Below, in pieces: positions 1 to 9,631 of a stretch of DNA of 50,536 nt (within the stretch, counting starts at the first letter, position 1; the number at the start of each line of letters is the position of its first letter). The position numbers and the translations under genes are program-made. Origin of the DNA: Termitomyces sp. T153. Its lineage: Eukaryota > Basidiomycota > Agaricomycetes > Agaricales > Lyophyllaceae. A model generated the notes under the pieces. It searched no databases. It was not told where the DNA came from and saw nothing but the letters and a program-made list of their open reading frames with translations. The DNA is taken from positions 1 to 50,536 of the forward strand of contig JACKQL020000207.1 of NCBI GenBank assembly GCA_018296165.2, given 5' to 3'.

Positions 1-427
1 CAACAGCTTGGAATAAAGAAATGGGAACTCACCTCTCCCATTCCTGTACAGTTGGCTGTACAAGGATCACAATCTCATATTAACTTTGGCACAACTACCA
101 AATTTGAATATCAAAACATCTCAATGCTACTTTGATGTCATCAACCTGTCAGGTTATGACCTGATCCTTGGAACTCCCTTTCTTTTCCAACACCAAGTCA
201 CATTTGGCATCAACCCTGCTCACATTGTGGTGGGATCCAATCATTCACAACCTATGGGAGGATCAGGTATCACGCAATTAGCATCAAGATCAATGGAATT
301 GTATGAAGACAACCTGAAGACAACCTGGAGGCAGTCAGAAGAGAACTCCATCAATATGCTGAACCAATATGTAAATTGGCAAGTGACACACCTTTACTGC
401 CACTTCAGGCAATCAATCATGAAATAA
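1..427 (+). pseudogene. gypsy-1 aspartic protease region (partial, frameshifted)
   Basis: This is the C-terminal half of a retropepsin-like protease from a Ty3/gypsy element that begins before the window. From base 2 one frame reads into the typical upstream part; around 85-115 the frame changes to the one beginning at 86. The hallmark is YDLILGTPFLFQHQ near residues 25-37 of the second frame, the protease flap-to-C-terminus region seen in agaricomycete gypsy polyproteins, where it is followed by an ASR/YEDNL segment as here (residues 67-76). The catalytic DSG/DTG lies outside the window. The frame then stops at 425-427, just before the reverse transcriptase. CpG is scarce, as in the rest of gypsy-1. 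It is a fossil: at least one frameshift and a nonsense codon separate it from pol. Confidence 0.75.
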
Positions 428-483
428 ATCTAATTGACCCCAATAGGATATATCCATGGTGCCCATCATGATGTCTGGAGGCT

Positions 484-1146
484 ATGAGATCCCAGTGGGT
501 CAAGAAACGCAATGCATACATCAGGAGTGGAAGGTGGAAAATCACAAGCAGTGGGAACACTGTGCCAATGATGCTTATCCCCAAGCCAGGGAAGCAAGGG
601 GAAGCTCTGCAACTGAGAATGGTCTTTGACTTGAGAGCCCAAAATGCAAACACTGTCAAACATTCATTGCCATTACCAGACATTGATGGAATACTCCGTT
701 GCATGGCTAAAGGTCAGTATCAATCTATCCTAGATGGAAAGGATGCTTACAAACAGATCAGAATTGTCCCAGAACACGTTGAACAATCAGCCATAACAAC
801 ACCAGATGGAAATATGGTTAGCAATGTAGTACAGCAAGGAGACTGTAATGCACCTGCTACATATCAAGCACTCATGAATCATATATTTTTGGCATACATT
901 GGTAGATTCATGGACGTCTATTTAGATGATATAATCATTTATTCCAATACTCTGGAAGACCACATTAAACATGTAAGAATAGTTATTGATATATTATGGC
1001 GAGAAAGGCTTTACCTTGGGAAGGACAAGCTAAAGTTTTTATGCCAAGAGATGAAGGTTCTGGGCCATGTAGTCAGCAACAATAGTATCCATATGGATCT
1101 GGACAAAGTGGATGCACTGGCTAATTGGAAAACCCTGACCAACTGA
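484..1146 (+). pseudogene. gypsy-1 reverse transcriptase
   Basis: Reverse transcriptase of the Ty3/gypsy type, which would copy element RNA into cDNA in the cytoplasmic particle. Motifs in order: PMMLIPKPG (residues about 28-36), LRMVFDLRAQN (motif 2), DGKDAYKQIRI (motif A aspartate), QQGDCNAPATYQ (motif B) and VYLDDIIIYS, whose YLDD catalytic pair is intact at 919-930. The frame ends at a TGA (1144-1146), but the same frame continues to 2805 interrupted only by nonsense codons, so the RT stop is a mutation inside a longer pol frame. Sense orientation with the protease upstream and RNase H downstream. No part of it is expected to be active. Confidence 0.9.
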
Positions 1147-1173
1147 GACCTACTCAGGGGCTTTCTAGGGGCA

Positions 1174-2025
1174 GTGGGCTACTTGGCAGATGATATAGAT
1201 TGTGTCAGAATTCCTATGGGGATTTTACATGAGCTTACCAGAGATACAGTGCCATTCTGCTGGGAATTCACACACCAATGGGCATTTGAAGATATCAAGA
1301 AATTGGCTGTGAAATGTCGTAATTACCACCGACAGCTATTAGAAAATGGAAAAGACACACCTCCCATGAACATAGTCACTGATGGATGTGGGACTGGTAT
1401 AGCAGGAGTTGTGAGTTAAGGCAGTAATTGGCAAAAAGCCAAGATCACTACCTTTTATTTGGCTAAACTGAACTCTGCACAGCAAAACTATCCTGTACAT
1501 GAAATTGAAATGCTAGCAGGAGTAGAAAGCATGTTGAGACATAAGGACATACTGAAAGGAACAAAATTTACCTGGTATATTGACCATAAGGGTTTAGTAC
1601 ATTTGCTGAATCAGAAAAACCTGTCAGGAAGGCAAGCCCAATGGTTAGAAAAAATATCTGAATTTGATTTTGATGTTGTATACGTACCTGGCACTGATAA
1701 TATCCTATCAGATGCATTATCATGTCTATACTCATTTGATGAGCTAGGAACAGTTAGAGCTTGTAGTGAATACACTTACCATGATGTGATTAACAATGAT
1801 TTGCTGGCAACACACTTAATTTCAATGCTAGTACTGGTCGGTGTGGAGGGTGTGAGCACATACTTATCAGCTGAGGCTCCTGGTGCCAAAGGCAGGTCAG
1901 AACAGGAAAGTACTTCAGCCAACAAAGGCTATGATCACCTAGAAGTAAGTGAGGTTCATTGCCACAGCAATCAGGCACTGTGTTTAATGCTGCTGACACA
2001 GGAAAGTGGCGTGAAGGCCAAATGA
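1174..2025 (+). pseudogene. gypsy-1 RT connection and RNase H
   Basis: This is the RNase H part of the gypsy-1 polyprotein, in the same frame as the RT. It has GYLADDI, then IVTDGCGTGIAG (first catalytic aspartate in TDG), an in-frame TAA at 1417-1419, then NSAQQNYPVHEIEMLAG (the catalytic glutamate region), YIDHKGLVHL (aspartate) and ILSDALSCLY. The segment after about 1750 is the low-complexity linker before the integrase. RNase H would degrade the RNA strand during reverse transcription. Two nonsense codons (1417 and the terminal TGA at 2023-2025) break it. CGC-type arginine codons expected at DALSRLY read TGT here, consistent with CpG decay. Confidence 0.85.
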
Positions 2026-2241
2026 GTATATAGATGAAAAGTCATACCAATGGTGGACACAGGGTGGGCAGAAATGGTGAAAGAATTTGCCAGTCATATG
2101 TCTAAGCTTTTTGTGCTGAAAGGACCTCAGCAACAAAAGGAGGGCGAGGATGGTAATGATGCACCAGAAAAATCAACGATCCAGTTACCCACAAAGAAAC
2201 TGGACCTGGAACAGACATGAGAAAAAGGCTTATCAGAACAA

Positions 2242-3506
2242 TTGCAGGAGATCCAGTCATTGGCCAAGCTAGCCAATCCAATATCGCTTGATGAGCTGAT
2301 GACAGGAGAGCATGAACCAGTTGACCTACTGGAAAGTATTTGGGGTAAATATAACAAAGACCCAGTGTTTGCGGCTATAGTAGAAAGACCTAATGAATTT
2401 AAGAACTTTGAATATACAAGGGACAACCTAATGTACCTTAACACAGAGGGAAAAAAGGTGTTATGCATACCTTCAGTCCTAGTGATGGGTCAAAATATCC
2501 GCAAAATTGTAATATCTGAAGCTCATTTGATGCTAGCACACTTAGGTGCATGCAAGACATGAACATACTTATGGGATCATGTTTAGTGGAAAATGATGAG
2601 TAGCAATGTACACTCCTTCTGCACGTCTTGTGAAATCTGTGCCCACAGCAAACCAAGCAATCACAAACCTTATTGGGAACTGAAACCCCTTCCAGTCCCA
2701 ACTCAACCCTGGGAAGTGATAGACATAGATTTTGTGGGCCTGCTGCCAGAATTGAAAGATAGAAATGCCACTTACAATAATCTGACAGTAATAATGACCA
2801 TCTAACTGGAATGTTCCACCTGATCCCAGGTCAGACTAGATGCAAAGCTAGGGAAATAGCTGAACTTATCTTTGCTGAAATATATAAGTTACATGGGCTA
2901 CCAAAAGCTATTGTTAGTGATCAAGATTCATACTTCACCAGTATATTTTGGTCTCAACTTCATAAACTAATTGGTACTCAGCTAAAAATGTCAAGTTCAT
3001 ACCATCCTGAGAGTAATGGAGCCACTGAACATGCAAATCAAACAATTATACAAATGATCTGTCAATGTATCAGCCCCAACCAGAAGGACTGGGTATCCAA
3101 GTTACCTGCAATTGAATTTGCCATCAACACCACAAGATCAGTGACAACAGGATACTCACCATTCTTTCTAAACTATGGTCAAATGCCCAGGTCTATGGTA
3201 TGGGACTCAGCCACAAAGAACAAATACCCAGGCATGCAAGTTTTTGCTCAATGACTGAGATCAGCCATCATGGCAGCCCATGATTGCATATTGGCCACCT
3301 GTGTAAAACAAACATGCAATGCTAATTGCAAACGGGCACTAGTCCCATTCAAAGCAGGTGAATTTGTATACATGTCAACTGAGAATATGACCTTTTCTAA
3401 AGGTCTTGCACATAAGTTGATACCCAAATATGTTGGGCCATATTTACTGCTGAAAGACTTTGGTAATCAATCATTTAGGGTACAACTTCCCTCTCACATG
3501 CTGTGA
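2242..3506 (+). pseudogene. gypsy-1 integrase (broken)
   Basis: DDE integrase of gypsy-1, which would insert the cDNA. The zinc-binding arm is seen as H-x-H...C-x2-C around 2520-2650 (AHLGACKT... CTSCEICAHS). The core begins with the aspartate in DIDFVGLLPE (2723-2752). The frame stops at 2803-2805 and resumes one base out of phase from about 2797, reading GMFHLIPGQT. The second aspartate is in IVSDQDSYFTS and the glutamate in the SNGATEHANQT stretch, so the D,D,E residues are all recognisable. Stops at 3252-3254 and 3504-3506 and the frameshift at about 2800 kill the gene. The C-terminal part (3270-3506) carries the usual GEFVYMST and KYVGPYLLL segments. Confidence 0.85.
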
Positions 3507-3536
3507 AGAGGCATACATGATGTATTCCACTCATTT

Positions 3537-3857
3537 TTGCTAAAATTACATGTCCCTAATGATGACAGGCAATTTCCAGGATGCTTGTATGATCAGATCA
3601 TCTCAAAAAACAAACCAGAGCATGAAACTGAGTGGGCTGCAGACAAGATTGTGAGCCACTCAGGGTCAAAGACAGATGCCATATTTGAAGTCCTATGGCA
3701 TGCAGGCAATAAGACTTGGCTACCTTATGATCAGGTCAGGGAACTTGATCTATTATCACCCTATTTTGATGCTCAGGGTAACAACAAAATATCAGAATTG
3801 GAAATGGAACAGGCAGTCCCCCAGTCAATGACCCCCAAGTATATCTGGGGTCTGTGA
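3537..3857 (+). pseudogene. gypsy-1 C-terminal chromodomain-like module
   Basis: The pol tail continues in the integrase frame (after a stop at 3504). It starts with LKLHVPNDDRQFPGCLYDQ, then KIVSHSG and an aromatic-rich module, FEVLWHAGNKTWLPYDQV, the divergent chromodomain that ends this agaricomycete gypsy lineage and may target integration to chromatin. The stop at 3855-3857 is probably the natural end of pol, because sequence beyond it is of a different character. There are two possible TATA boxes just downstream (ATATAAA at about 3869 and 3891). I infer the chromodomain role from position and aromatic pattern; it is more diverged than those of the other gypsy copies here. Confidence 0.65.
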
Positions 3858-3997
3858 GCATTGAGCATATAAATGCTCCCTCAAGACTGCATATAAACAA
3901 CCACACTGGAGCCCCTCCAAGTGACTTCATCAAATTCCTATCCCTCTCACACTCATCATTGCCCTCTCTTATATTGCACCAACATTCTTTATCAGTT

Positions 3998-4630
3998 ATG
4001 TCATCATACCATCCTAAAGACCACTATAACCCTCACCCTTCTCTGGCTCCGTGTGCCAATGGGTTCATCCAGCTCACTTCCATCGATCCCAACATCATCA
4101 TCCACCCCAGCCAACTCCTGAAGTTTATCAAGCACAACAACAACATCTGACGCCGCAACATCACCATTGACAGCATTGAGCCCTGCGGCTACACTGAGTT
4201 TGCCACTGCCTATAACAACACTAAGGGTGACAATCCCTGCGACTTCATTACTCGCGATCTCGAAACCGGTTTATACAAATATGACAGTTTTCCTATCCCT
4301 CCTTCTGTCGTGACATTCCCTAATTGCGACCCTCGTTCAGCTAATGGCGACATCAACCGAGACGCCTGGGCCAGCATGAAGAACGCTTTGCTGCACCCCC
4401 ACCGCGAGGCGGTCAGGAACAAAGCTCGATCGGAGTCCCGTCGTGAAGAAAAAGAATCTAAAAAGTGTCGTCTCGAGGACGCCAAGCCCGACGGCTTCTT
4501 CCTTCCCACCATTCCGGCCAACAATATTCACAACGGCAAGAAACGCGCTGCCAAAGCCAAATCCCCTCTTCCAGCCGACGCCGAAATGCCCGTCGACGAA
4601 TTCATCTCCCAAACGACTCTCACTGAGTAA
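3998..4630 (+). pseudogene. extra open frame 3' of gypsy-1, function unknown
   Basis: A single frame runs from ATG 3998 to TAA 4628-4630 (about 210 codons), interrupted only by a TGA at 4148-4150. The N-terminal part (YNPHPSLAP, IDPNIIIHPSQLLKFI) and C-terminal part (EPCGYTEFATAYN, LETGLYKYDSFPIPPSV, then a basic E/K/R-rich stretch and KKRAAKAKS) read as one protein. It has no motif I can name: no zinc finger, protease or helicase signature. It lies in sense orientation immediately after the gypsy-1 chromodomain and before an LTR-like block, so it may be an additional retroelement protein or a host gene fragment. Composition changes inside the frame: CpG is nearly absent before about 4145 and common after it. 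A TATA box sits about 105 bp upstream of the ATG. Confidence 0.5.
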
Positions 4631-5135
4631 ATCTCTTTGACTTCGTGTCCGACTAACCTCAACGACCTCGTCGCTTCACTCACCGCTCGAACATAATTCC
4701 AACCCCCAATTCAAATTGTCATTCTCTATTCCGTGGACTACGTCGATCACCCTCGGTCGTAACTGCGCTGATCACTTATTCTTTTGCTTCGATGACTCGA
4801 CCCATTCTTGCTAAAATTTATATTCTGAGGTATCCTTCATTTCTTCTTGATACCTGGAGGGCGTATGTAGCGACAGTGACTGCTTACTATGACTTTCGTA
4901 CCCCACTTCCTCGTGATTGTCTACGCTTACTTTACCCCCGTACTTATCCGTCACCGGCTACTCGCATTACCAACATATATAAAAGCCTATGATAGTTCTT
5001 CATAGTCAGTTCTTCGCAATTATAGGACTTATCCCAGTTCTTTAGCGTGAAGACTCCATTATTCCCTTGTGATGACACCGTGACTATATCGCTGTCGCCA
5101 CAGTTGTTTCCCACACTTCTGAAGCCTCTGAAGCA
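4631..5135 (+). other. CpG-rich LTR-like block with TATA box
   Basis: No credible gene. The block keeps CpG (for example cgtcgatcaccctcggtcg near 4740), unlike the flanking elements. It contains ATATATAAAAG at 4976-4985, a canonical TATA box, followed by a C/T-rich leader, which is what the U3-R part of an LTR would look like downstream of gypsy-1. I could not delimit TG...CA ends because the 5' partner LTR is outside the window. Confidence 0.35.
4976..4985 (+). promoter_or_regulatory. TATA box in LTR-like block
   Basis: The sequence atatataaaa precedes a 40-60 bp pyrimidine-rich leader. It is a probable core promoter of the LTR-like block; the start site is not determined. Confidence 0.4.
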
Positions 5136-5144
5136 TCATATCTG

Positions 5145-5295
5145 GCTAGGGAGTTCCTCCAACTTGTACTCTTTGAATCTCCCTCTGCCAGGTGAGTAGT
5201 TGTGGCCTGTAGACACTGTATAGTACTGAATAGACTTGAGATCTCCCTCTGCAAGCTGTGTGACTGAGCTATATTCTTCAGAAGTTGCCCTTACA
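5145..5295 (+). repeat. partial LTR-A, plus orientation
   Basis: This resembles the downstream half of LTR-A (the LTR of the gypsy-A element at 8-22 kb). Shared blocks are gacttg..ctctttgaatctccctctgc, aggtgagtagttg, the repeated CCCTCTGC units and the terminal GTTGCCCTTACA. It ends at TTACA (5295), the LTR-A 3' terminus read in this orientation. The upstream half is missing. The copy is diverged and CpG-free. Confidence 0.6.
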
Positions 5296-5504
5296 GGGGG
5301 AGTGCAGAATGGAGTGACATGGGATGAAGCAGGGAGGAGTAACCTGCTTGTGGGGCAGCCAGAGGGCAGAAGGCAGTCAGGGAATGCTGTGTGCATCACA
5401 GTTCACACTTCAGCTCCATCAACTGTTGCTGCTCACATGTCACCTTGTATCACATGTCAACACATTTGTCATCAGGGTGTCTTTCAACCATGCTATCAAT
5501 ACAA

Positions 5505-5915
5505 TCCATAAGAAAGGGGTGAAGTCCATCATGGAAAGTGAGGCAGAGTTGCAGGCCATCTGGATATCTGGCCTGCTCAACCAATACATGGAACAAGTTG
5601 ATATACTCATCTAGGAATCACTTTCCTTGACTGAACTGGTCTCAGTCTCAAAGGACAAGAGCTGCAGTCTTTGCAGGGTCAAGGGGGAAGAACTCTACTC
5701 GGAAATTCTTCTCAAACTCCATCCAGTCCTTAAAACTGTTTGCTCCTTCAAGGTGCCAGAATACATGTGATGCATATGTCAAAGATTGACCGGTCTTTGT
5801 GTGGGAGAGGACCCAAGCAGTTTTTAAGACATCAGAGGCAAATGCTTCACCACTCAGCTGAATATAGGTAAGACAGGACTGAAGAAAATGTTCCCCAGCC
5901 TTACAGTTGCCATTA
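5505..5915 (-). pseudogene. gypsy-A-related gag remnant
   Basis: On the minus strand this is homologous to the gag capsid region of gypsy-A (about 21080-21420). Matching landmarks on the plus strand are ggcctgctcaaccaatac against ggcctgttcaaccaggg, gtactcatctag, and atgttccccagcc against attgctccccacc. Gag capsid would package element RNA. Many substitutions and stops leave no usable frame. It is more diverged from gypsy-A than gypsy-A2 is, so it belongs to an older relative. It lies next to a partial LTR-A in the opposite orientation. Confidence 0.6.
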
Positions 5916-6715
5916 AATATGTCAAGGAGTGCAGGTTAGGAAATGTTGAGCAGGGAGCTGAAAAGGCCAAGCTAGGTGCAGAAAAAACCTTTTTGCAGCT
6001 GCTGGGGGCATAGGTGGAGTGATAGGAGCAGGAGAGAGAGTCTCAGAAGGGGCTGGAGAGAGAGGGACACCACTTCAGTGGTTTGAGACAGAATATATGC
6101 TCATGCACAAAATCTTTACTATTTCACAAAGCCTGACTTACATCTGGTTAAGGAATGTGATCTCCTTGCAAGAGCTTACAAGGAAGATGGTAATAGAGCT
6201 AATAATCTACACTTACAGTATCATTTTATTCTCATGCTATTGAAACTTGATCAAAACATAATGCTACTTTCTATGCCAATAGGGAACATTGGCTGTGGAT
6301 TGTCTAAGCCCAGCCCACCATTCATGACCTGACCCATCAGGCTGTCAGTGGCAGCAGGCAAGCTGCCCTTAAGCACAGCAGGCAAGGAGTGAGCATCCAG
6401 CCAAGAGGCAAAGGTGGAGGGTGAGGCAGAAGGCAGGCCAAACTTACAGTCCCACTAGTGAATAGGTCTTGAAGTGGTGCTATTGTCAGGACTGGGAATA
6501 TATTATTCTCTGGTCCTTCCTATTCACTACATTGGCTAGTATGATGACTACTATCAATTGACTAAGAGAATGCTGACTATGAGCTATTGACCAAGCAGGC
6601 CAGTATATGATAGGAGTAAGGTAAGCAACAATCATCAGCTGAGTAATGCTAAGACAAAGTAGGTAATTAAGTATGACATGCAGAGTGAGTCCTAGAGGCT
6701 AGAGACCAGCTGATC
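5916..6715. other. intergenic/decayed sequence with one open stretch
   Basis: Mostly featureless CpG-poor sequence. On the plus strand 6101-6331 is open for about 75 codons (LYYFTKPDLHLVKECDLLAR..., ending MT then TGA). It is lysine/leucine-rich and reads like real coding sequence, but I cannot assign it. Nothing else could be supported. Confidence 0.3.
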
Positions 6716-7653
6716 TGTTAGGTGATTGTCAGTTTCTGCTGACCTCAGGTGCTCAGATCCACTGGGCAAGTCCTTACTAGGCAGACATGACATTCAATGT
6801 AGCATATAATTCATACTCTGGTGAGCTCTGGATGCAAGAAACTGATGAGGATGGGTCTGGGGGTTGGTCCAAGTAAGTCTGGAAGAGTAGCATGAGTGAG
6901 GGGCAAGCACTAGGGTGTGAGGTACAAAGTTCTGGGATGGTTATCAAGAAGGCAGGGATGTTGGGATCACATGAGTGAATGGAGTGGGGCTGGGGTCTGA
7001 AGGCAGATCAGGTACAGAGTGATCAGACTGGGAGTTAGCATGTGATGGGGTCCAGGCAGTTATGCAGGGCTGCAGGGAAAGACAGAGATGGAAAAGGAAA
7101 TAGATGGGATGAGATGAGAGCTGAGACAAGACAAGAATAAGACAAGAATAAGACAAGACTGAGAACAAGACAAAAACAAGATAAGATTGAGACTATATGG
7201 AGACAGAGAATTGGAACAACAAGATCAAACAGGCACTAACATAGGTAATATCAAGACTACTCTAACTGATATTACTCTATGATCTAAATACTGTTGAGGA
7301 ATCTCCTCTAAGACCATAGGTCTAACAGCAGGGCTCATCAGGGCTGCATGAGTCTGATAAGTGTTGTGTCTGATCTGGTAGGTGGGCTGTGGTGATATCC
7401 TGATGCAGATCTGTGATGCATGATGTATGCCAGAGGCCAGAGAAGTGTTGGAATCACCTGGGTCCTTGATGGGGATCAGGAGAGTAACAGGGCCCACTGG
7501 GGGAAGCATCAGAGTTTGCTGGAGAAGCATCAGGGATTGCCATAGTGGGCACCAGAGGTGGATGGAGGTTGTAGGGGTTTGAGAGGGGGCTGGCATGTAC
7601 TTTGGGTATTAGGGATGCTTGGGATGAGGGAGGTCCAGAGATGGGTCATGACA
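6716..7653 (-). repeat. solo LTR-B (minus), old copy
   Basis: On the minus strand it begins TGTCATGACCCATCTCTGG (7653 leftward) and ends ACCTAACA (6716), matching the termini of LTR-B at 8317-16274. Internal landmarks are shared too: the run of TCTTGTCTTATTCTTG-type pyrimidine repeats (7140-7190) equals the C/T-rich tract at 42290-42360, and the terminal block tgttagg...ctgctgacc...actgggcaa matches 13350-13400. No coding sequence of the parent element is attached, so it is a solo LTR, about 938 bp. A clean target-site duplication is not visible (tgatc on the left, gtgat on the right). Confidence 0.7.
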
Positions 7654-7904
7654 GTGATGGTGCCAAGATGAAAAGGGAGCAAGAGAGGGCTGGGCAGCTC
7701 CCAGGACAGCTAGATAGAGTGCTAAGCCCCAGAGGCTAGACTAGGGTGGAATTGGTACAGTGATCAGTGCACTCCCCTAAGGAATGGAATCATTAGCTGC
7801 ACATGAATGGACAGGACATATGTTAAAGAGATCAGTCCCTTTACAGGCTGTCTGTACATACTATGACTCACTCAGACCCAACTAAACAGACATTGACTGG
7901 GTTC
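7654..7904. other. unassigned decayed sequence
   Basis: About 250 bp between the solo LTR-B and the transposase-like gene remnant. I see no frame, repeat end or regulatory motif here. Confidence 0.3.
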
Positions 7905-8125
7905 ATTTGATGGTGCACTATCCAGCAGCAATTCAACATTTTGGCACTCCAAAATCTTACTCTACTCAGATTGTAAGTGGACCATGTAATCATTTTTCAT
8001 TGATCAATCTTGTTATTTGATTAGGGTGAAATGGAACACAAGTGTGTCATGGCATTCTATGCACAAACTAATAAAAAATCAACTTAAAAGGCAGATTACT
8101 TTGCAGGAGCAACAACAGGCAAGAT
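7905..8125 (+). pseudogene. transposase-like gene, 5' fragment (split by gypsy-A)
   Basis: A plus-strand exon reads VHYPAAIQHFGTPKSYSTQI up to 7972. A GTAAGT...ATTAG intron follows (7973-8024, 52 bp), then GEMEHKCVMAFYAQTNK. The HYP..I..FGT..SYSTQIGE.EH..V..FYARTNK pattern is one I associate with the C-terminal part of large transposase-associated proteins of agaricomycetes (Plavaka or KDZ type; the exact family is a judgement from memory). The frame is interrupted at 8125 by the gypsy-A LTR and resumes at 22160. Retained splice sites argue for a genomic copy, not a retrocopy. It is inactive: several stops plus a 14-kb insertion. Confidence 0.55.
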
Positions 8126-8316
8126 TGTAAGGGCAACCTCTGGAGTGGTGGATCAGAGTCATGCAGCTAGCAGAGGGGAATCTAAAGTATATTAGCAGAG
8201 TGGACAACGATACAATCAGTAACTAATCACTTAGTAGAGGGGAAGCTAAAGAGAACAAGTCTAAGGATCCCAACTGCTTGGTGCAGTGCATCAGCAGGCA
8301 GTGGAGGTGTGGGAAC
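8126..8316 (-). repeat. gypsy-A 3' LTR, distal piece
   Basis: This starts TGTAAGGGCAACCTC (8126) and is nearly identical to 21851-22040. It ends with GGAAC (8312-8316), the target duplication of the LTR-B that interrupts it. Confidence 0.85.
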
Positions 8317-8761
8317 TGTCATGACCCACTCCCTGGACCCCTGACATCATTCCCAGCCCACTTGCTTCCCCAGAGTCCCCCCCCAGTACTCCAATGAACC
8401 CCCCAACCCTCATACACCCTTCATGCCCACTCTGGGTAACTCCAATGCTTCTCTGGCAAACCCTAACAGCCCCCTGGCCCACTCCAATGCCTTCTCCACA
8501 GCTGTCAACACTTCCCCTGACTGTCCTGAGCCCCAATAATCCTCCATTCCTGACTCTGTCATATATCATCAGCTCATCACCTTGGTTCACCCGACCTACT
8601 CCAGAGTACTATGATGACCTTGGGATGACCCACATTCTCAGCTGATCCCATCAGAATATCACTGCAGCCTGCCTCCTGATCACAACCAACACCTATCAAC
8701 TCCACACAGCTCTGCCAAGCCCAGCCACCACATCCACTGTCCCCTGGAGCTCTCCAGTAGT

Positions 8762-8771
8762 CAGTATATAA
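8762..8771 (+). promoter_or_regulatory. LTR-B TATA box
   Basis: The sequence tcagtatataagttgtagagtag is conserved with the copy at 42160 (tcagtatataagacgtcgagtag). It is a likely core promoter of the LTR-B family. Confidence 0.5.
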
Positions 8772-9127
8772 GTTGTAGAGTAGCTCCTTGTACTCTAGTC
8801 TTGATATTACCTATTGCTTAATATTACCTATGGTCTGATTGTTTCTGTCTCATGTTTGTGTTCCATGTTACATTTCCTCTCCTCTCAGTATCCCAGTCTT
8901 GTCTTGTCTCTATCTCCATTATTGTTCTTGTTATCATTTTGTATCTCCACCTGAATCTATTTTCATTCTTGTCTCAATCTTGTCTCAACTCCATTTTGCT
9001 CCATTCAACTCTGTCTCATTTTGTTTAACTCCATTTCCATTATCATGTCCAATTTCTCTTGACCTTACACTCTTACAAACTCTGTGCTTACAATTACAAC
9101 TCCTAAACATTCATTAAACCAACTCCA

Positions 9128-9460
9128 TGTTGCGATCTGGCGGATAAAGCACCATAAGCACGCCACACTCATTGTGCTATCACACATATCACATACTCTT
9201 TGTCATCGTGGCCACCCCTCTGAACAATGGATGAGAACTCATATATATACTACATACACACAGTCAAACACCCTCAGTCATTTCTACTACAGACTGAGGG
9301 TGAGTAATGCCTAAACTAGATGGTTGAACTCTATACTTACATGTACGCTAGATTGACACTAACGGTGTCTGTATAATCTAGGTACAAATATAGTCGTTTC
9401 TACTACAGACTGAGGATTGACACTAACGGTGTCTGTATAATCTAGGTTCAGTTTCTAACA
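9128..9460 (+). repeat. copia-A 5' LTR
   Basis: 333 bp, TG...CA. It contains TATATATA (9241-9248), an 11-bp perfect hairpin stem (9269-9279 with 9292-9302) just downstream of it, and two 32-bp direct repeats at 9352-9383 and 9416-9447. Each repeat carries the small inverted repeat GACAC-TAACG-GTGTC. Confidence 0.9.
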
Positions 9461-9474
9461 GGTTATGGGCCTGT
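9461..9474 (+). promoter_or_regulatory. copia-A primer-binding site (putative)
   Basis: GGTTATGGGCCTG directly follows the LTR. The same GGTTATGGGCC follows the copia-D LTR at 41078, so the motif is conserved at the primer position in two different copia families. The matching tRNA was not identified. Confidence 0.55.
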
Positions 9475-9631
9475 GCTGCAACGTACAACTGAATAGTATG
9501 AAGAACTGAATCTGTGCCTGACAACTCAAACAAGATCGTCAATCTCTTACCCCTGGATTGATTATCCAGATAATGCGGAGTAGACTGCACACAACTCACA
9601 TAGTGGACTCTTTTCTTAACTTGTCTCTGCT

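Noticed and set aside
5236..5614. Overlapping plus-strand frames of 91-96 codons
   Set aside because: They cross the end of a partial LTR-A and antisense gag debris, with no motif.
6711..7658. Target-site duplication around the solo LTR-B (tgatc / gtgat)
   Set aside because: The flanking pentamers do not align in register, so no duplication is claimed.
9084..9314. Open frame across the copia-A LTR start, with copies at 13845-14051 and 15570-15776
   Set aside because: It repeats because the LTR repeats; it spans an LTR junction and a promoter and has no protein motif.
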